Of a stretch of 64,000 nt of DNA, positions 45,676-56,187 are shown piece after piece. The stretch is from NCBI RefSeq assembly GCF_011603255.1, contig NZ_JAANCM010000011.1, positions 142,419 to 206,418 of the forward strand. The letters run 5' to 3'. The position numbers were made by a program, and so were the translations under genes. Numbering within the stretch: position 1 is the first letter of the stretch; each line of letters begins with the position of its first letter. A model generated the notes under the pieces. It was given only the letters and a program-made list of their open reading frames with translations. It searched no databases and was not told the DNA's origin. This DNA is from Ferranicluibacter rubi (lineage in GTDB: Bacteria; Pseudomonadota; Alphaproteobacteria; Rhizobiales; Rhizobiaceae).

Positions 45676-48600
45676 ATGACGCAGATCACGCCATCACATG
45701 ACGCCGCATCCCATCGCGTAGAGGCCCAGGCCACCGCGACGACGACGGCCGTGTTCCCGAAAGCCTTCCCGGAAAACACTTACAAGAGCGGCCTGCCGGC
45801 AAAGCAGGGTCTCTACGATCCGCGCAACGAGCACGATGCCTGCGGCGTCGGCTTCGTCGCGCATATGAAGGGCGTCAAGTCGCACCAGATCGTGCGCGAC
45901 GGCCTGTTCATCCTCGAAAACCTGACGCATCGCGGTGCCGTGGGTGCCGATCCGCTGATGGGCGACGGCGCCGGCATTCTGGTGCAGATCCCGGACCGCT
46001 TCTTCCGTGAGGAAATGGCGGCTCAGGGCGTGACCCTGCCGAAGGCGGGCGATTATGCCGTCGGCTATCTGTTCATGCCGCAGGACGAAGCGCAGGTTAC
46101 GCATTTCAAGCAGGTCATCGCCGATGTCGTTGCTGAAGAGGGGCAGTCGCTGCTCGGCTTCCGCGATGTCCCGGTCGACAATGCCTCGCTGTCGAAGGCG
46201 CCGCACATCGCCGCCACAGAGCCGCGTCACGTGCAGGTGTTCATTGGCGCCGGCCGCGATGCCGCGACGAATGCCGAGTTCGAGCGTCGTCTCTTCACGC
46301 TGCGCAAGGTCATCTCGAACCGGATTTACGACGCCTACAAGGGTGCGGAAACCGGCTTCTATCCCGTATCGCTGTCGACGAAGACGATCATCTACAAGGG
46401 CATGTTCCTCGCCTATCAGGTTGCGGCCTATTTCAAGGATCTGGAAGATCCGCGGTTCGAGAGCGCGGTCGCGCTCGTGCACCAGCGTTTCTCCACAAAC
46501 ACCTTCCCGTCCTGGAAGCTCGCGCACCCCTACCGCATGGTCGCCCATAACGGCGAAATCAACACGCTGCGCTCCAACGTCAACTGGATGGCGGCGCGTC
46601 AGGCGTCCGTGTCCTCGCCGCTCTTCGGTGCCGACATCTCCAAGCTGTGGCCGATCTCCTATGAGGGCCAGTCGGACACCGCCTGCTTCGACAACGCGCT
46701 CGAATTCCTGGTGCAGGGCGGCTATTCGCTGTCGCATGCGGTGATGATGCTGATCCCCGAGGCCTGGGCCGGCAACCAGCTGATGGGGCCTGAGCGCAAG
46801 GCATTCTACGAGTACCATGCCGCCCTGATGGAGCCGTGGGACGGACCGGCCGCGGTCTGTTTCACCGACGGCCGGCAGATCGGCGCGACGCTCGACCGCA
46901 ACGGCCTGCGTCCGGCCCGCTACCTCGTCACCGATGACGACCGCGTCATCCTCGCCTCCGAAGCCGGCACGCTGCCGGTGCCGGAAGAGAGCATCGTCAA
47001 GAAGTGGCGTCTCCAGCCGGGCAAGATGCTGCTGATCGACATGGAAGAAGGCCGTATCATCTCCGACGAGGAGGTGAAGTCCTCGCTCGCCGGCCAGCAC
47101 CCCTATCGCAAGTGGCTCGACAACACGCAGCTGATCCTCGAGGAACTGAAGCCCGTGGAGCCGCGCGCGCTGCGTCGCGACGTGTCGCTGCTCGATCGCC
47201 AGCAGGCCTTCGGTTACACGCTCGAAGACACCAAGATCCTGATGTCGCCGATGGCGACGACGGGTCAGGAAGCGATCGGCTCGATGGGTACGGACACGCC
47301 GATCTCGGCCATGTCGTCGAAGTCGAAGCTGCTCTACACCTATTTCAAGCAGAACTTCGCGCAGGTGACCAACCCGCCGATCGACCCGATCCGCGAAGAG
47401 CTGGTGATGAGCCTCGTCTCGTTCATCGGGCCGCGGCCGAATATTCTCGACCATGTCGGGGCATCGCATGCCAAGCGACTGGAAGTGCGCCAGCCGATCC
47501 TGACCAATGGCGATCTCGAAAAGATCCGCTCTATCGGCCACACGGAAGACCGTTTCGACACCAAGACGCTCGACTTCACCTATGATGTCGCGCGCGGCGC
47601 CGAAGGCATGCCGGAAATCCTGGACCGGCTGTGCGAGCGGGCGGAAGCCGCCGTCAAGGGCGGCTACAACATCATCGTGCTCTCCGATCGTCAGGTCGGT
47701 CCAGACCGCCTCGCCATTCCTGCGCTGCTCGCGACCGCTGCCGTGCACCACCACCTGATCCGCAAGGGGCTTCGCACCTCGGTCGGCCTCGTGGTGGAAT
47801 CGGGCGAGCCGCGCGAGATCCACCATTTCGCGCTTCTCGCCGGCTATGGTGCCGAAGCCATCAACCCCTATCTCGCCTTCGACACGCTGACGGACATGCA
47901 CAAGCGCGGCGAGTTCCCGAAGGAAGTCGACGGCAGCGAGATCGTCTACCGCTACATCAAGGCCGTGGGGAAGGGCATCCTCAAGGTCATGTCCAAGATG
48001 GGCATCTCGACCTACCAGTCCTATTGCGGCGGGCAGATCTTCGATGCGGTCGGTCTCTCGAGCGAGCTGATCGAGCGCTACTTCTTCGGCACGGCAACGC
48101 AGATCGAAGGCATCGGCCTCAAGGAGATCGCCGAGGAGACCTTCAACCGTCACCAGGCGGCCTTCGGTCCCGATCCGGTGCTGACCAACACGCTGGATGT
48201 CGGCGGCGAATATGCCTACCGCATGCGCGGCGAGGGCCATGCCTGGTCGCCGGACTCGATCGCTTCGCTTCAGCATGCCGTGCGCGGCAATGCGCAGGAC
48301 CGCTACCGCGAGTTCGCCGACATGGTGAACGGCGACGCGTTGCGCATGAACACCATTCGCGGCCTCTTCACCATCAAGGGTGCCGAAGGTCTCGGCCGCA
48401 CGCCGATCTCGATCGACGAGGTCGAGCCGGCAACCGAGATCGTCAAGCGCTTCTCGACCGGTGCCATGTCGTTCGGCTCCATCTCGCGTGAGGCGCACAC
48501 GACGCTCGCCATCGCCATGAACCGGATCGGCGGCAAGTCGAACACCGGCGAGGGCGGCGAGGAGAGCGATCGCTACTTCCCGCTCCATGACGGCTCGGCC

Positions 48601-50427
48601 AACCCGGAACGGTCGGCCATCAAGCAGGTGGCCTCCGGCCGCTTCGGCGTGACGACGGAATATCTGGTCAATGCCGACATGCTGCAGATCAAGGTGGCGC
48701 AGGGTGCCAAGCCCGGCGAGGGCGGGCAGCTGCCCGGCCACAAAGTGGACGCGACCGTTGCCAAGACCCGGCATTCGACGCCGGGCGTCGGCCTCATCTC
48801 GCCGCCGCCGCACCACGACATCTACTCGATCGAAGATCTGGCGCAGCTGATCTACGACCTGAAGAACGTCAATCCGGAGGCGAACGTTTCCGTTAAGCTC
48901 GTCTCGGAAGTCGGCGTCGGCACGGTTGCCGCAGGCGTCGCCAAGGCGCGCGCCGACCATATCACGGTCTCCGGCTATGACGGCGGCACCGGTGCATCGC
49001 CGCTGACCTCGCTCAAGCATGCCGGTTCCCCATGGGAAATCGGCCTTGCCGAAACCCACCAGACGCTGGTGCTCAACGGCCTGCGCTCGCGCATAGCCCT
49101 GCAGGTGGATGGCGGCCTGAAGACCGGCCGCGACGTCATTATCGGTGCGCTTCTGGGTGCCGACGAGTTCGGCTTCTCCACCGCGCCGCTGATTGCGGCC
49201 GGCTGCATCATGATGCGCAAGTGCCACCTGAACACCTGTCCGGTGGGCGTGGCGACGCAGGACCCCGTCCTGCGCAAGCGCTTCAAGGGTGCGCCCGAGC
49301 ATGTGGTCAACTACTTCTTCTTCGTTGCCGAAGAGGTGCGCGAAATCCTCGCCTCGCTCGGCGTCTCGAAGTTCGACGACATCATCGGCGCTTCGGAACT
49401 GCTGGAGAAGGACACGCTGATTTCGCACTGGAAGGCGAACGGGCTGGATTTCTCCAACATCTTCTACAAGGTCGATGCGCCGAAGGCCGCGACCTACTGG
49501 ACGGAGAGGCAGAACCACCCGATCCACGACATTCTCGACCGCAGGCTGATCGCGGAAGCGATGCCGGCGCTGGAATCCAAGATCCCCGTGAAGATCGAGG
49601 CGACGATCAAGAACGTCGACCGGTCGGCTGGCGCGATGCTGTCGGGCGAACTGGCCAAGCGCTGGCGCCACAAGGGGCTGAAGGACGACACGATCTTCGT
49701 GACACTGCGCGGCACGGCAGGCCAGTCGTTCGGCGCGTTCCTCGCACGCGGCATCACCTTCGATCTGATTGGCGACGGCAACGACTATGTCGGCAAGGGC
49801 CTCTCCGGCGGCCGCATCGTCGTGCGTCCCTCCGAGGCGTCGAAGATCAAGGCGGCGGAGTCGATCATCGTCGGCAACACCGTGCTCTACGGCGCGATCT
49901 CGGGCGAGTGCTACTTCAACGGCGTGGCCGGCGAACGCTTCGCCGTGCGCAACTCGGGCGCCATCGCGGTGGTCGAGGGCGTGGGCGACCATGGCTGCGA
50001 ATACATGACGGGCGGTGTGGTGGTCGTGCTCGGCGAGACGGGCCGCAACTTCGCGGCCGGCATGTCGGGCGGCGTCGCCTATGTGCTGGACGAGAGCGCC
50101 GACTTCCCGCAGCGCTGCAACATGGCCATGGTCGAGCTGCAGCCGGTGCCGGAGGAAGACGACATGCTGGAGAAGCTGCATCACCACGGCGGCGATCTCA
50201 TGCACAAGGGCATGGTGGACGTCTCCGGCGACATGACGCGCCATGACGAGGAGCGGCTGGTGCAGCTCATCTCCAACCATCTCCACTACACGGGTTCGCC
50301 CCGCGCCAAGGAGATCCTCGACAACTGGGCGGACTTCCGGCCGAAATTCCGCAAGGTCATGCCGGTCGAGTACCGTCGTGCGCTCGAGGACATGGAGCGG
50401 ATGAAAATGGCGGAGGCTGCCGAGTAA
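45676..50427 (+). CDS. gltB: Glutamate synthase (NADPH) large subunit
   Basis: A 1583-residue GOGAT alpha subunit: glutamine amide is released in an N-terminal Ntn amidotransferase domain and tunnelled to 2-oxoglutarate at the FMN site. The mature N-terminal nucleophile is Cys56 ([10 protein letters not shown]), so about 55 residues form a cleaved propeptide. The central and FMN domains follow (about 850-1250: [21 protein letters not shown]), with [13 protein letters not shown] supplying 3Fe-4S cysteines. A C-terminal glycine-rich beta-helix ([11 protein letters not shown]) completes it. GGAGGGAAGACG precedes ATG. The small subunit gltD lies 1.4 kb downstream, separated by one gene. Confidence 0.98.
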   Translation: MTQITPSHDAASHRVEAQATATTTAVFPKAFPENTYKSGLPAKQGLYDPRNEHDACGVGFVAHMKGVKSHQIVRDGLFILENLTHRGAVGADPLMGDGAGILVQIPDRFFREEMAAQGVTLPKAGDYAVGYLFMPQDEAQVTHFKQVIADVVAEEGQSLLGFRDVPVDNASLSKAPHIAATEPRHVQVFIGAGRDAATNAEFERRLFTLRKVISNRIYDAYKGAETGFYPVSLSTKTIIYKGMFLAYQVAAYFKDLEDPRFESAVALVHQRFSTNTFPSWKLAHPYRMVAHNGEINTLRSNVNWMAARQASVSSPLFGADISKLWPISYEGQSDTACFDNALEFLVQGGYSLSHAVMMLIPEAWAGNQLMGPERKAFYEYHAALMEPWDGPAAVCFTDGRQIGATLDRNGLRPARYLVTDDDRVILASEAGTLPVPEESIVKKWRLQPGKMLLIDMEEGRIISDEEVKSSLAGQHPYRKWLDNTQLILEELKPVEPRALRRDVSLLDRQQAFGYTLEDTKILMSPMATTGQEAIGSMGTDTPISAMSSKSKLLYTYFKQNFAQVTNPPIDPIREELVMSLVSFIGPRPNILDHVGASHAKRLEVRQPILTNGDLEKIRSIGHTEDRFDTKTLDFTYDVARGAEGMPEILDRLCERAEAAVKGGYNIIVLSDRQVGPDRLAIPALLATAAVHHHLIRKGLRTSVGLVVESGEPREIHHFALLAGYGAEAINPYLAFDTLTDMHKRGEFPKEVDGSEIVYRYIKAVGKGILKVMSKMGISTYQSYCGGQIFDAVGLSSELIERYFFGTATQIEGIGLKEIAEETFNRHQAAFGPDPVLTNTLDVGGEYAYRMRGEGHAWSPDSIASLQHAVRGNAQDRYREFADMVNGDALRMNTIRGLFTIKGAEGLGRTPISIDEVEPATEIVKRFSTGAMSFGSISREAHTTLAIAMNRIGGKSNTGEGGEESDRYFPLHDGSANPERSAIKQVASGRFGVTTEYLVNADMLQIKVAQGAKPGEGGQLPGHKVDATVAKTRHSTPGVGLISPPPHHDIYSIEDLAQLIYDLKNVNPEANVSVKLVSEVGVGTVAAGVAKARADHITVSGYDGGTGASPLTSLKHAGSPWEIGLAETHQTLVLNGLRSRIALQVDGGLKTGRDVIIGALLGADEFGFSTAPLIAAGCIMMRKCHLNTCPVGVATQDPVLRKRFKGAPEHVVNYFFFVAEEVREILASLGVSKFDDIIGASELLEKDTLISHWKANGLDFSNIFYKVDAPKAATYWTERQNHPIHDILDRRLIAEAMPALESKIPVKIEATIKNVDRSAGAMLSGELAKRWRHKGLKDDTIFVTLRGTAGQSFGAFLARGITFDLIGDGNDYVGKGLSGGRIVVRPSEASKIKAAESIIVGNTVLYGAISGECYFNGVAGERFAVRNSGAIAVVEGVGDHGCEYMTGGVVVVLGETGRNFAAGMSGGVAYVLDESADFPQRCNMAMVELQPVPEEDDMLEKLHHHGGDLMHKGMVDVSGDMTRHDEERLVQLISNHLHYTGSPRAKEILDNWADFRPKFRKVMPVEYRRALEDMERMKMAEAAE

Positions 50428-50646
50428 TCGGCGGTCTCGCCCGGGGCGGCGCTGGTCGCGGCCTCGGTTCGACCCTCCGGCGAAGCGTCTTGCCCGATCC
50501 TTCAACGGGCAGACAGCGCGCCGATCCGGCCTCTCCTGCGGGTCTTGCCAGGAGCCGATATGGGCGCGCCCGATCCGGCTCGGGCGTTCTCGCGAAAACC
50601 CGAAATATGCGCATCCCGACCCGCGCAAGAATGAACATGGTGTAAC

Positions 50647-51708
50647 GTGTCCAGTGACCTTCTCGACATCGTCGCGTCGAAGGCTGCCATCCCGGTCTCC
50701 TGGGTGACGCCGCCGGTCGGCGAGGATTATCTCAATCTCGGCGACGCCCTGTCGCCGGTGATCGTTTCGATGATGTCGGGACTGCCGGTGACGCATGCGC
50801 CGAGCAAGAGCCGCAAGACCCGTCTTGCTGCCGTCGGCACCATTGGCCACATGATGGCGGGCGGGCATGTGCATGTCTGGGGAACGGGCACGTCGCCGAA
50901 CCTCAATCCCGGCCAGCATGCCGACGAGAAAATCCCCTATACCCGGCCAGTCGATACGCGCTTCACCTTCCATGCGACGCGGGGGCCGTTCAGCCGCCGC
51001 GTGCTCGGCAGCGACGGGCCTGCCGTCTATGGCGATCCGCTCTGGCTGCTGCCGCATTTTCACGATGCGCCCGTCAAGAAGACGCATGAACTCGGCGTCA
51101 TCCTGCATCTGGCGGAACTGTCCGAGCGCACCTTCGACGCCCGGCCGAAGGACACCGAAGGCCGCCATCATGTGGCGCCGTTGGATACGGGTTCTGTCAA
51201 GCTGATCAACACGGTCACGCCGACGACGATTGCTGCGCTGCGCGAACGGCTGGATGAAATCCTCTCCTGCAAGCGGATCGTCTCGACCAGCCTGCACGGC
51301 ATGGTCTTTGCCGAATCCTACGGCATTCCCTGCCTCTATTTCTCGCCACGGTCGCGCAGCACCGGACTCGGACGCATCGATCTCTCCGACGAAAGCGGCG
51401 TCATCGACCTGCGCTTCGTCGATCTCTATCGCGGTCTCGGTCTGTCGGACCTCGACATCTGGTACCAGCCGCGTCAGGTCAAGACGAACTGGCAGGCCGT
51501 GATCGACGCTATCGACCGGGTGTGGGCGCCGAAGGTCTTCGACGACAAGCCGTTGATCGACAGCTTCCCGCTGCCGCTCGCCATGATGGGCAAGGGCGCC
51601 CGCGGAAGCGCCTTCGATGCGCCGTTGATCGCTGCGCTGCCGACCCAGCGAAAACGGCTTCCGGGCCAGGCCTTCATCGAGGGGCTGGCGAACCGGTTCT
51701 TCAGGTGA
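50647..51708 (+). CDS. Polysaccharide pyruvyl-transferase-like protein
   Basis: A 353-residue protein of the polysaccharide pyruvyl transferase (PssM/ExoV-like) family, enzymes that put pyruvate ketals on exopolysaccharide sugars. Recognisable parts are the N-terminal DYLNLGDALSPVIV, VWGTGTSPN, FHATRGPFSRRVLG and the C-terminal STSLHGMVFAESYGIP, which is the family phosphoenolpyruvate/His region. The start is GTG 50647, the first codon after an in-frame stop, without a clear ribosome-binding site. It lies between gltB and gltD on the same strand, 219 bases after gltB, and may be cotranscribed. No exo cluster is nearby. Confidence 0.8.
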   Translation: MSSDLLDIVASKAAIPVSWVTPPVGEDYLNLGDALSPVIVSMMSGLPVTHAPSKSRKTRLAAVGTIGHMMAGGHVHVWGTGTSPNLNPGQHADEKIPYTRPVDTRFTFHATRGPFSRRVLGSDGPAVYGDPLWLLPHFHDAPVKKTHELGVILHLAELSERTFDARPKDTEGRHHVAPLDTGSVKLINTVTPTTIAALRERLDEILSCKRIVSTSLHGMVFAESYGIPCLYFSPRSRSTGLGRIDLSDESGVIDLRFVDLYRGLGLSDLDIWYQPRQVKTNWQAVIDAIDRVWAPKVFDDKPLIDSFPLPLAMMGKGARGSAFDAPLIAALPTQRKRLPGQAFIEGLANRFFR

Positions 51709-51872
51709 CGGCCATGAAACGTCTCATGGTCATGAAATTCGATTGAGTGTTCGCCCTATCTGGCGACAATGCGATGAAAAGCCTGCCGGATCTCCGGCAG
51801 TCAGGAACAGAAACGGGTGGACGCGGAGCGGGTGGCATCAGCGCTTCCACGGCGACGATTGAGGGTTACGTC

Positions 51873-53327
51873 ATGGGCAAGGTTACAGGTTTCATGGAAA
51901 TCGACCGGCAGCTGGCAAAGTATCAGCCGGCCTCCGATCGTATCCGCCATTTCCGGGAATTCACGATCCCGATGTCGGAACCGGAAGTGCAGAAGCAGGC
52001 GGCACGCTGCATGGATTGCGGCATCCCCTTCTGCCACGGCCCGACCGGCTGCCCGGTGCACAACCAGATCCCCGACTGGAACGACCTCGTCTACAGCGGC
52101 AACTGGGAAGAGGCGATCCGCAACCTGCATTCGACCAACAACTTCCCGGAGTTCACCGGCCGCATCTGCCCCGCGCCTTGCGAGGAGGCGTGCACGCTGA
52201 ATCTCGAGGATGCTCCGGTCACCATCAAGACCATCGAGCAGGCGATCGCCGACAAGGCCTATGAGATGGGCTACATCGTGCCGAAGCCGGCGGTGACGAA
52301 GACCGGCAAGTCGATCGGCATCATCGGTTCGGGTCCTGCCGGCATGGCGGCGGCCCAGCAGCTGGCACGCGCCGGCCATGCGGTGCACGTCTACGAGCGC
52401 GAGACCAAGGCCGGCGGCCTGCTGCGCTACGGCATTCCCGACTTCAAGATGGAGAAGAACTTCATCGACCGCCGCGTCGAACAGATGACCGGCGAAGGCG
52501 TCACCTTCCATTACGGCGTCAATGTCGGCGTCGACCGCACGGTGGAAAGCCTGCGCGAAGAGCATGACGCGGTGCTCTATTGCGGCGGCTCCGAGACGCC
52601 CCGCGATGCCGGCCTTCCCGGCGGTGATTTCGCCGGCGTGCACGATGCCATGCCCTATCTCGTCCAGCAGAACCGCCGCGTCGGCCGCGAAAATATCGAC
52701 AGCGTCGGCTGGCCGTCGGATCCGATCCTTGCCGGCGGCAAGCACATCGTGGTCGTCGGCGGCGGTGACACGGCGTCGGACTGTGTCGGCACGGCGTTCC
52801 GTCAGGGTGCCGTCAAGGTGACCCAGCTCGACATCCGCCCGCAGCCGCCGGAGAAGGAAGACAAGCTCGCCGTGTGGCCGTTCTGGGCGACGAAGATGCG
52901 GACCTCCTCCTCGCAGGCCGAAGGCGCCGTGCGCGAGTTTCAGGTGGCAACGCTCGAATTCGTCGGCGAAGACGGCGTTCTGACCGGCGTGAAGTGCTGT
53001 CAGGTCGACGATCGCCGCAAGCCGGTTCCCGGCACGGAGTTCGTCATCAAGGCCGACCTCGCCTTCATCGCCATCGGCTTCAGCGGTCCGCTGAAGGCGG
53101 GCGTTCTGGAGGAGCTTGGCGATGCACTCGCCATCAATACCGACCGCCGCGGCTCCAGCAACGTCATCGCCGACGACAAGGACTACCGGACATCGGTCGA
53201 CAAGGTCTGGGCTGCCGGCGACGTGCGCCGTGGCCAGTCGCTCGTCGTCTGGGCCATCCGCGAGGGCCGTCAGGCAGCACGCGCGATCGACGAGGCCCTG
53301 ATGGGCTCCAGCGTTCTGCCGCGCTGA
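51873..53327 (+). CDS. gltD: Glutamate synthase small subunit
   Basis: A 484-residue GOGAT beta subunit that takes electrons from NADPH through FAD and two 4Fe-4S clusters to GltB. N-terminal cluster cysteines are Cys46, Cys49, Cys54 and Cys60 (CMDCGIPFCHGPTGC), with a second set in CPAPCEEAC. The FAD motif IGIIGSGPAGMAAA and NADPH motif VVVGGGDTASDC follow, and the C-terminal WAAGDVRRGQSLVVWAI closes the FAD site. ATG 51873 follows GAGGG and gives family length; the longer open frame upstream has no conserved residues. Confidence 0.97.
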   Translation: MGKVTGFMEIDRQLAKYQPASDRIRHFREFTIPMSEPEVQKQAARCMDCGIPFCHGPTGCPVHNQIPDWNDLVYSGNWEEAIRNLHSTNNFPEFTGRICPAPCEEACTLNLEDAPVTIKTIEQAIADKAYEMGYIVPKPAVTKTGKSIGIIGSGPAGMAAAQQLARAGHAVHVYERETKAGGLLRYGIPDFKMEKNFIDRRVEQMTGEGVTFHYGVNVGVDRTVESLREEHDAVLYCGGSETPRDAGLPGGDFAGVHDAMPYLVQQNRRVGRENIDSVGWPSDPILAGGKHIVVVGGGDTASDCVGTAFRQGAVKVTQLDIRPQPPEKEDKLAVWPFWATKMRTSSSQAEGAVREFQVATLEFVGEDGVLTGVKCCQVDDRRKPVPGTEFVIKADLAFIAIGFSGPLKAGVLEELGDALAINTDRRGSSNVIADDKDYRTSVDKVWAAGDVRRGQSLVVWAIREGRQAARAIDEALMGSSVLPR

Positions 53328-53397
53328 TTTCGAGCGCGCACTATCAATAGACGGATGTCCGGCGAATGTCGGGCGTCCTCGAGGCCGCCTTTATCTC

Positions 53398-53826
53398 TCA
53401 GGCATTTCGCTGGTCGTAGGCCAGTCGCGCCTGGTCGATCGTTTCCTGATGCTCGAACGCCCAGTTGCCGAGTGTCTGCACGGGTTCGCGCAGCGACTGC
53501 CCGAGATCGGTCAGGGCATATTCCACCTTCGGCGGAATGGTCGGGTAGATCGTTCGTGTCACCAGCCCGTCCCGCTCCAGGTTGCGCAGCGTCAGCGTCA
53601 GCATGCGCTGGGAAATGCTGCCGAGCGCGCGCTTCAGCGCGTTGAACCGCTTCGGCCCCGGCGTCAGCAACATCACCACCAGCATCGACCATTTGTCGCC
53701 GATCCGGGAGAGGAGGGCGCTGGCCAGACGGCAGTCATGGGTCTCATGCAGCGTCTCCAGCGTCATGTCCGTATTTGCAGGTGTCAAGAATGTGCCTCCT
53801 TGCGCATGCGCATCCACGTCATTCAT
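53398..53826 (-). CDS. HxlR-family transcriptional regulator
   Basis: A 142-residue winged-helix regulator. [23 protein letters not shown] is the diagnostic HxlR opening, followed by the recognition region [22 protein letters not shown] and the wing [11 protein letters not shown]. Many HxlR proteins sense electrophiles or quinones through the conserved N-terminal Cys (here in HDCRLA). It is divergent from azoR with 121 bases between them, so it is very likely its regulator. Confidence 0.9.
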   Translation of the reverse strand: MNDVDAHAQGGTFLTPANTDMTLETLHETHDCRLASALLSRIGDKWSMLVVMLLTPGPKRFNALKRALGSISQRMLTLTLRNLERDGLVTRTIYPTIPPKVEYALTDLGQSLREPVQTLGNWAFEHQETIDQARLAYDQRNA

Positions 53827-53858
53827 AGTGCCTCGGTATGGAAAAGTAACTCCCTGAT

Positions 53859-53876
53859 GTCACCGCAATCGGTGAC
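53859..53876. promoter_or_regulatory. Candidate HxlR operator
   Basis: A perfect 7-base inverted repeat GTCACCG / CGGTGAC with a 4-base spacer in the hxlR-azoR intergenic region. A second dyad, TGCAC-ATG-GTGCA (53920-53932), lies just before the azoR ribosome-binding site. Confidence 0.45.
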
Positions 53877-53947
53877 GAAGCGGGCTTTGGCTTTCCATGC
53901 AGACCTTATTCGAACGACCTGCACATGGTGCACCAAAGGATAGATAC

Positions 53948-54559
53948 ATGAAACTCCTTCACCTCGACTCCAGCATTCTCGGCGACCACTCCGTCAGCCG
54001 CGCGCTGTCCAAGGCCGCCGTCGAACGGATCACGGCGGACAATCCCGCGATCGAGGTCACCTATCACGATCTCGTCGCCGAGCCGATCGCCCACCTCACC
54101 GGCCGCTATCTCGCCGGCCAGAGCGACGATGTGCAGCACGATCAGGCGCTTCAGGAAGATCTGGCGCTCGGCGGCAAGGTGTTGGAAGCGTTCCTTGCGG
54201 CCGATATCGTCGTCATCGGCGTGGCGCTCTACAACTTCTCGATTTCGAGCCAGCTGAAAAGCTGGGTGGACCGCATCTGCGTGGTCGGCAAGACGTTTCG
54301 CTACACCGAAGCAGGCCCGGAAGGTCTGGCGGGTGACAAGCGCGTCATCCTGACGATCGCGCGTGGCGGCCTGTACGGTCCGGGCACGCCGTCGCAGCCC
54401 TTCGAACATGCCGAGACCTACCTGCGGTCGGTTCTCGCCTTTATCGGCGTCACCAATCCTGAGGTCATCGTGGCCGAAGGCCTGGCACTCGGTGCCGAGC
54501 CGCGTGAAGCCGCAACCAAGGCGGCCCTTGAAACGGTCGCCACGTTGAAGGCCGCCTAG
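53948..54559 (+). CDS. azoR: FMN-dependent NADH azoreductase
   Basis: A 203-residue flavodoxin-fold quinone/azo reductase. MKLLHLDSSILGDHSVSRAL is the FMN phosphate-binding start, YNFSISSQLKSWVDRICVVGKTFRY the central flavin region and RGGLYG the isoalloxazine contact. ATG 53948 follows AAAGGA. Family members protect against electrophilic quinones, consistent with control by the divergent HxlR regulator. Its TAG stop codon is the first triplet of an intergenic repeat. Confidence 0.92.
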   Translation: MKLLHLDSSILGDHSVSRALSKAAVERITADNPAIEVTYHDLVAEPIAHLTGRYLAGQSDDVQHDQALQEDLALGGKVLEAFLAADIVVIGVALYNFSISSQLKSWVDRICVVGKTFRYTEAGPEGLAGDKRVILTIARGGLYGPGTPSQPFEHAETYLRSVLAFIGVTNPEVIVAEGLALGAEPREAATKAALETVATLKAA

Positions 54560-54626
54560 AGCAATTCCAGCAAAAGTGCGCAGCGGTTTTGCGTCCGGAA
54601 GTGCGTTGAAACACTTTAAGGAAAAG
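54557..54626 (+). repeat. Rhizobial intergenic repeat, short copy, abutting azoR stop
   Basis: Begins at the azoR TAG stop with AGCAATTCC and shares a 32-base identical block plus TGCGTTGAAACA with the repeat next to ilvD (28281-28388). It lacks the distal hairpin of that copy. Both copies lie in the same orientation relative to the gene whose stop codon they supply. Confidence 0.75.
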
Positions 54627-54646
54627 TCAGGGCGCCCGCTCGGAGC

Positions 54647-56077
54647 CTATCGGAGCGGGACGGCCTGCCATGGCGGTGCGGCCCCCAGCCTGGGGCCGGT
54701 TCCGGTCTTTGGCGGGGCTGCGGCCGCCGATGGCGACGGATCGGTACTGCCAAGAGATGGGCTTGCTGCCGGTGAGGCTGCCTCCGGTGTCACGGCCGGC
54801 GGCGCTAGCGCCGTCTTCACCAGCCGGAAGTCGTCGATCCGGCCGAACGGGGCGGGCGGGGCTTCGCCTTTCTCGATCAGCAGGTCCCGCGCGCTGCGCC
54901 CCGTGCTCGCCGGCAGGCTGGCGTCGTCCAGCAGCGCGGACGCGCCGTCGAGGTCGGGATCGACGAGGCTGATCGGCTGCGTCTTGATGATGGTCTCGCT
55001 GGTCGGGGCCGTGACCACGAGGTCCTTCATGTCGCTCGGATCGGGAATGTCGCTACCGGGCGCAGCCGTCTCGCCCAGAAGGCGGCGGATGTCTTTCTCC
55101 ACGTAGAAGGCGAGCTTGCGCTTGCCGGCCGGTGTCAGGTTGATGCCGTCGGCACCGCGGAGGCGCACCTGCTGGCCATTGATGTCGGAGCCCGTCGTCA
55201 CGAACTTGCCCTGCTCGTCGACGAAACCATCCCAGATATCGATGAACTGCCCACCGACCTTCTCCGCCTCGGTGCGGAAGATGCCGTTGAAGGTCACCAT
55301 GTCCGCCGTCATCGCGGGGGACTGGAAGGACGGCATGCCGACCCAGAGAAGCGGCACGTTGCGGCTGCGGGCAAGGGCTGCGAAGGCCGCGACGCGCCGT
55401 GTGTACTCGGCCATCCAGGCATCCGTGCGGTATTTTTCCCGCACCGCGCCGATCTTCATCTGCTGGCGGTCGTTGGCGCCGAAGCTGACGACGATCAGAG
55501 CCGGCTTCACGTCATCCGCATAGACGGGGAGCATGTTGGGCCAGTCGAAATAGTCGTCGCGCACCATGCCGGACGAGCCCTCGCTGCGGTTTTCGACCAC
55601 GATGCCCGGGCTGTCGGCAAAGGCGGTCTGCAGGCCGTCACTGAGGCTGCCGGCGATGAAGTCGCCGACGACGAGCACGGTCTTGGCATCCGCCTGTTTC
55701 GCCACGATCTCGGGCGCCGGCGTCTCGACGGGTGCGGGGCGGGCCTTGGCCCGCTGCGGCTTCGGCTTCGGCTGACGCCGTACCGGCGGCGGGGCCTCGC
55801 GGTATATGTTCCCGCCGTCGCCATCGTCCTCGTAAACGCGCTGCTGCTGGCGCGGCCGGCCGAAGAACATGTCGAGGATCGTTCGTCGTTCCTGCGCTTC
55901 GGCCCGGCTGACAGGCGGGAGCAAGACGACGGTGGGCAGAGCGATGACGATGGCGAGAATGAAGGCCGCAATCCGGCGCAGACGCGCATGCCGCGACGGT
56001 TGCGGCGAGACTTTGCTCGGATCAGCGCGTGGTGTCACCGCTTTGGGCATCTCGGCTCGAGGCATCGACATCTGCAT
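54647..56077 (-). CDS. SGNH/GDSL family (DUF459) periplasmic protein
   Basis: A 476-residue envelope protein. A membrane/signal segment (IAAFILAIVIALPTVVLLPP, residues about 37-56) is followed by a Pro/Arg-rich linker and a DUF459 SGNH-hydrolase domain (about 130-340). The nucleophile region is VLVVGDFIAGSL, where the usual GDSL Ser appears as GDF, followed by VVSFGANDRQ (block with Asn) and GADGINLTPAGKRKLA (catalytic Asp-x-x-His position with Asn). Because Ser and His positions look substituted, the protein may be a non-hydrolytic relative. The C-terminal 120 residues are low-complexity Ala/Pro-rich. It lies upstream of and on the same strand as no obvious partner. Confidence 0.78.
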   Translation of the reverse strand: MQMSMPRAEMPKAVTPRADPSKVSPQPSRHARLRRIAAFILAIVIALPTVVLLPPVSRAEAQERRTILDMFFGRPRQQQRVYEDDGDGGNIYREAPPPVRRQPKPKPQRAKARPAPVETPAPEIVAKQADAKTVLVVGDFIAGSLSDGLQTAFADSPGIVVENRSEGSSGMVRDDYFDWPNMLPVYADDVKPALIVVSFGANDRQQMKIGAVREKYRTDAWMAEYTRRVAAFAALARSRNVPLLWVGMPSFQSPAMTADMVTFNGIFRTEAEKVGGQFIDIWDGFVDEQGKFVTTGSDINGQQVRLRGADGINLTPAGKRKLAFYVEKDIRRLLGETAAPGSDIPDPSDMKDLVVTAPTSETIIKTQPISLVDPDLDGASALLDDASLPASTGRSARDLLIEKGEAPPAPFGRIDDFRLVKTALAPPAVTPEAASPAASPSLGSTDPSPSAAAAPPKTGTGPRLGAAPPWQAVPLR

Positions 56078-56187
56078 TCCGGCCGGGCGTCCTGCCCGGT
56101 CCTTTCATTTCCGCCAGACCATCTGACGATGGCTTGCCCGTCCCGGATCCTGCGCCCGGAAACGGCCTGGTTGCCCGGTGTCGCCGA

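Noticed and set aside
45694..51297. 1867-codon open frame antisense to gltB
   Set aside because: Mirror of GC-rich codon use. The protein is His/Arg/Asp-rich with no family motif, while gltB on the other strand has complete GOGAT signatures.
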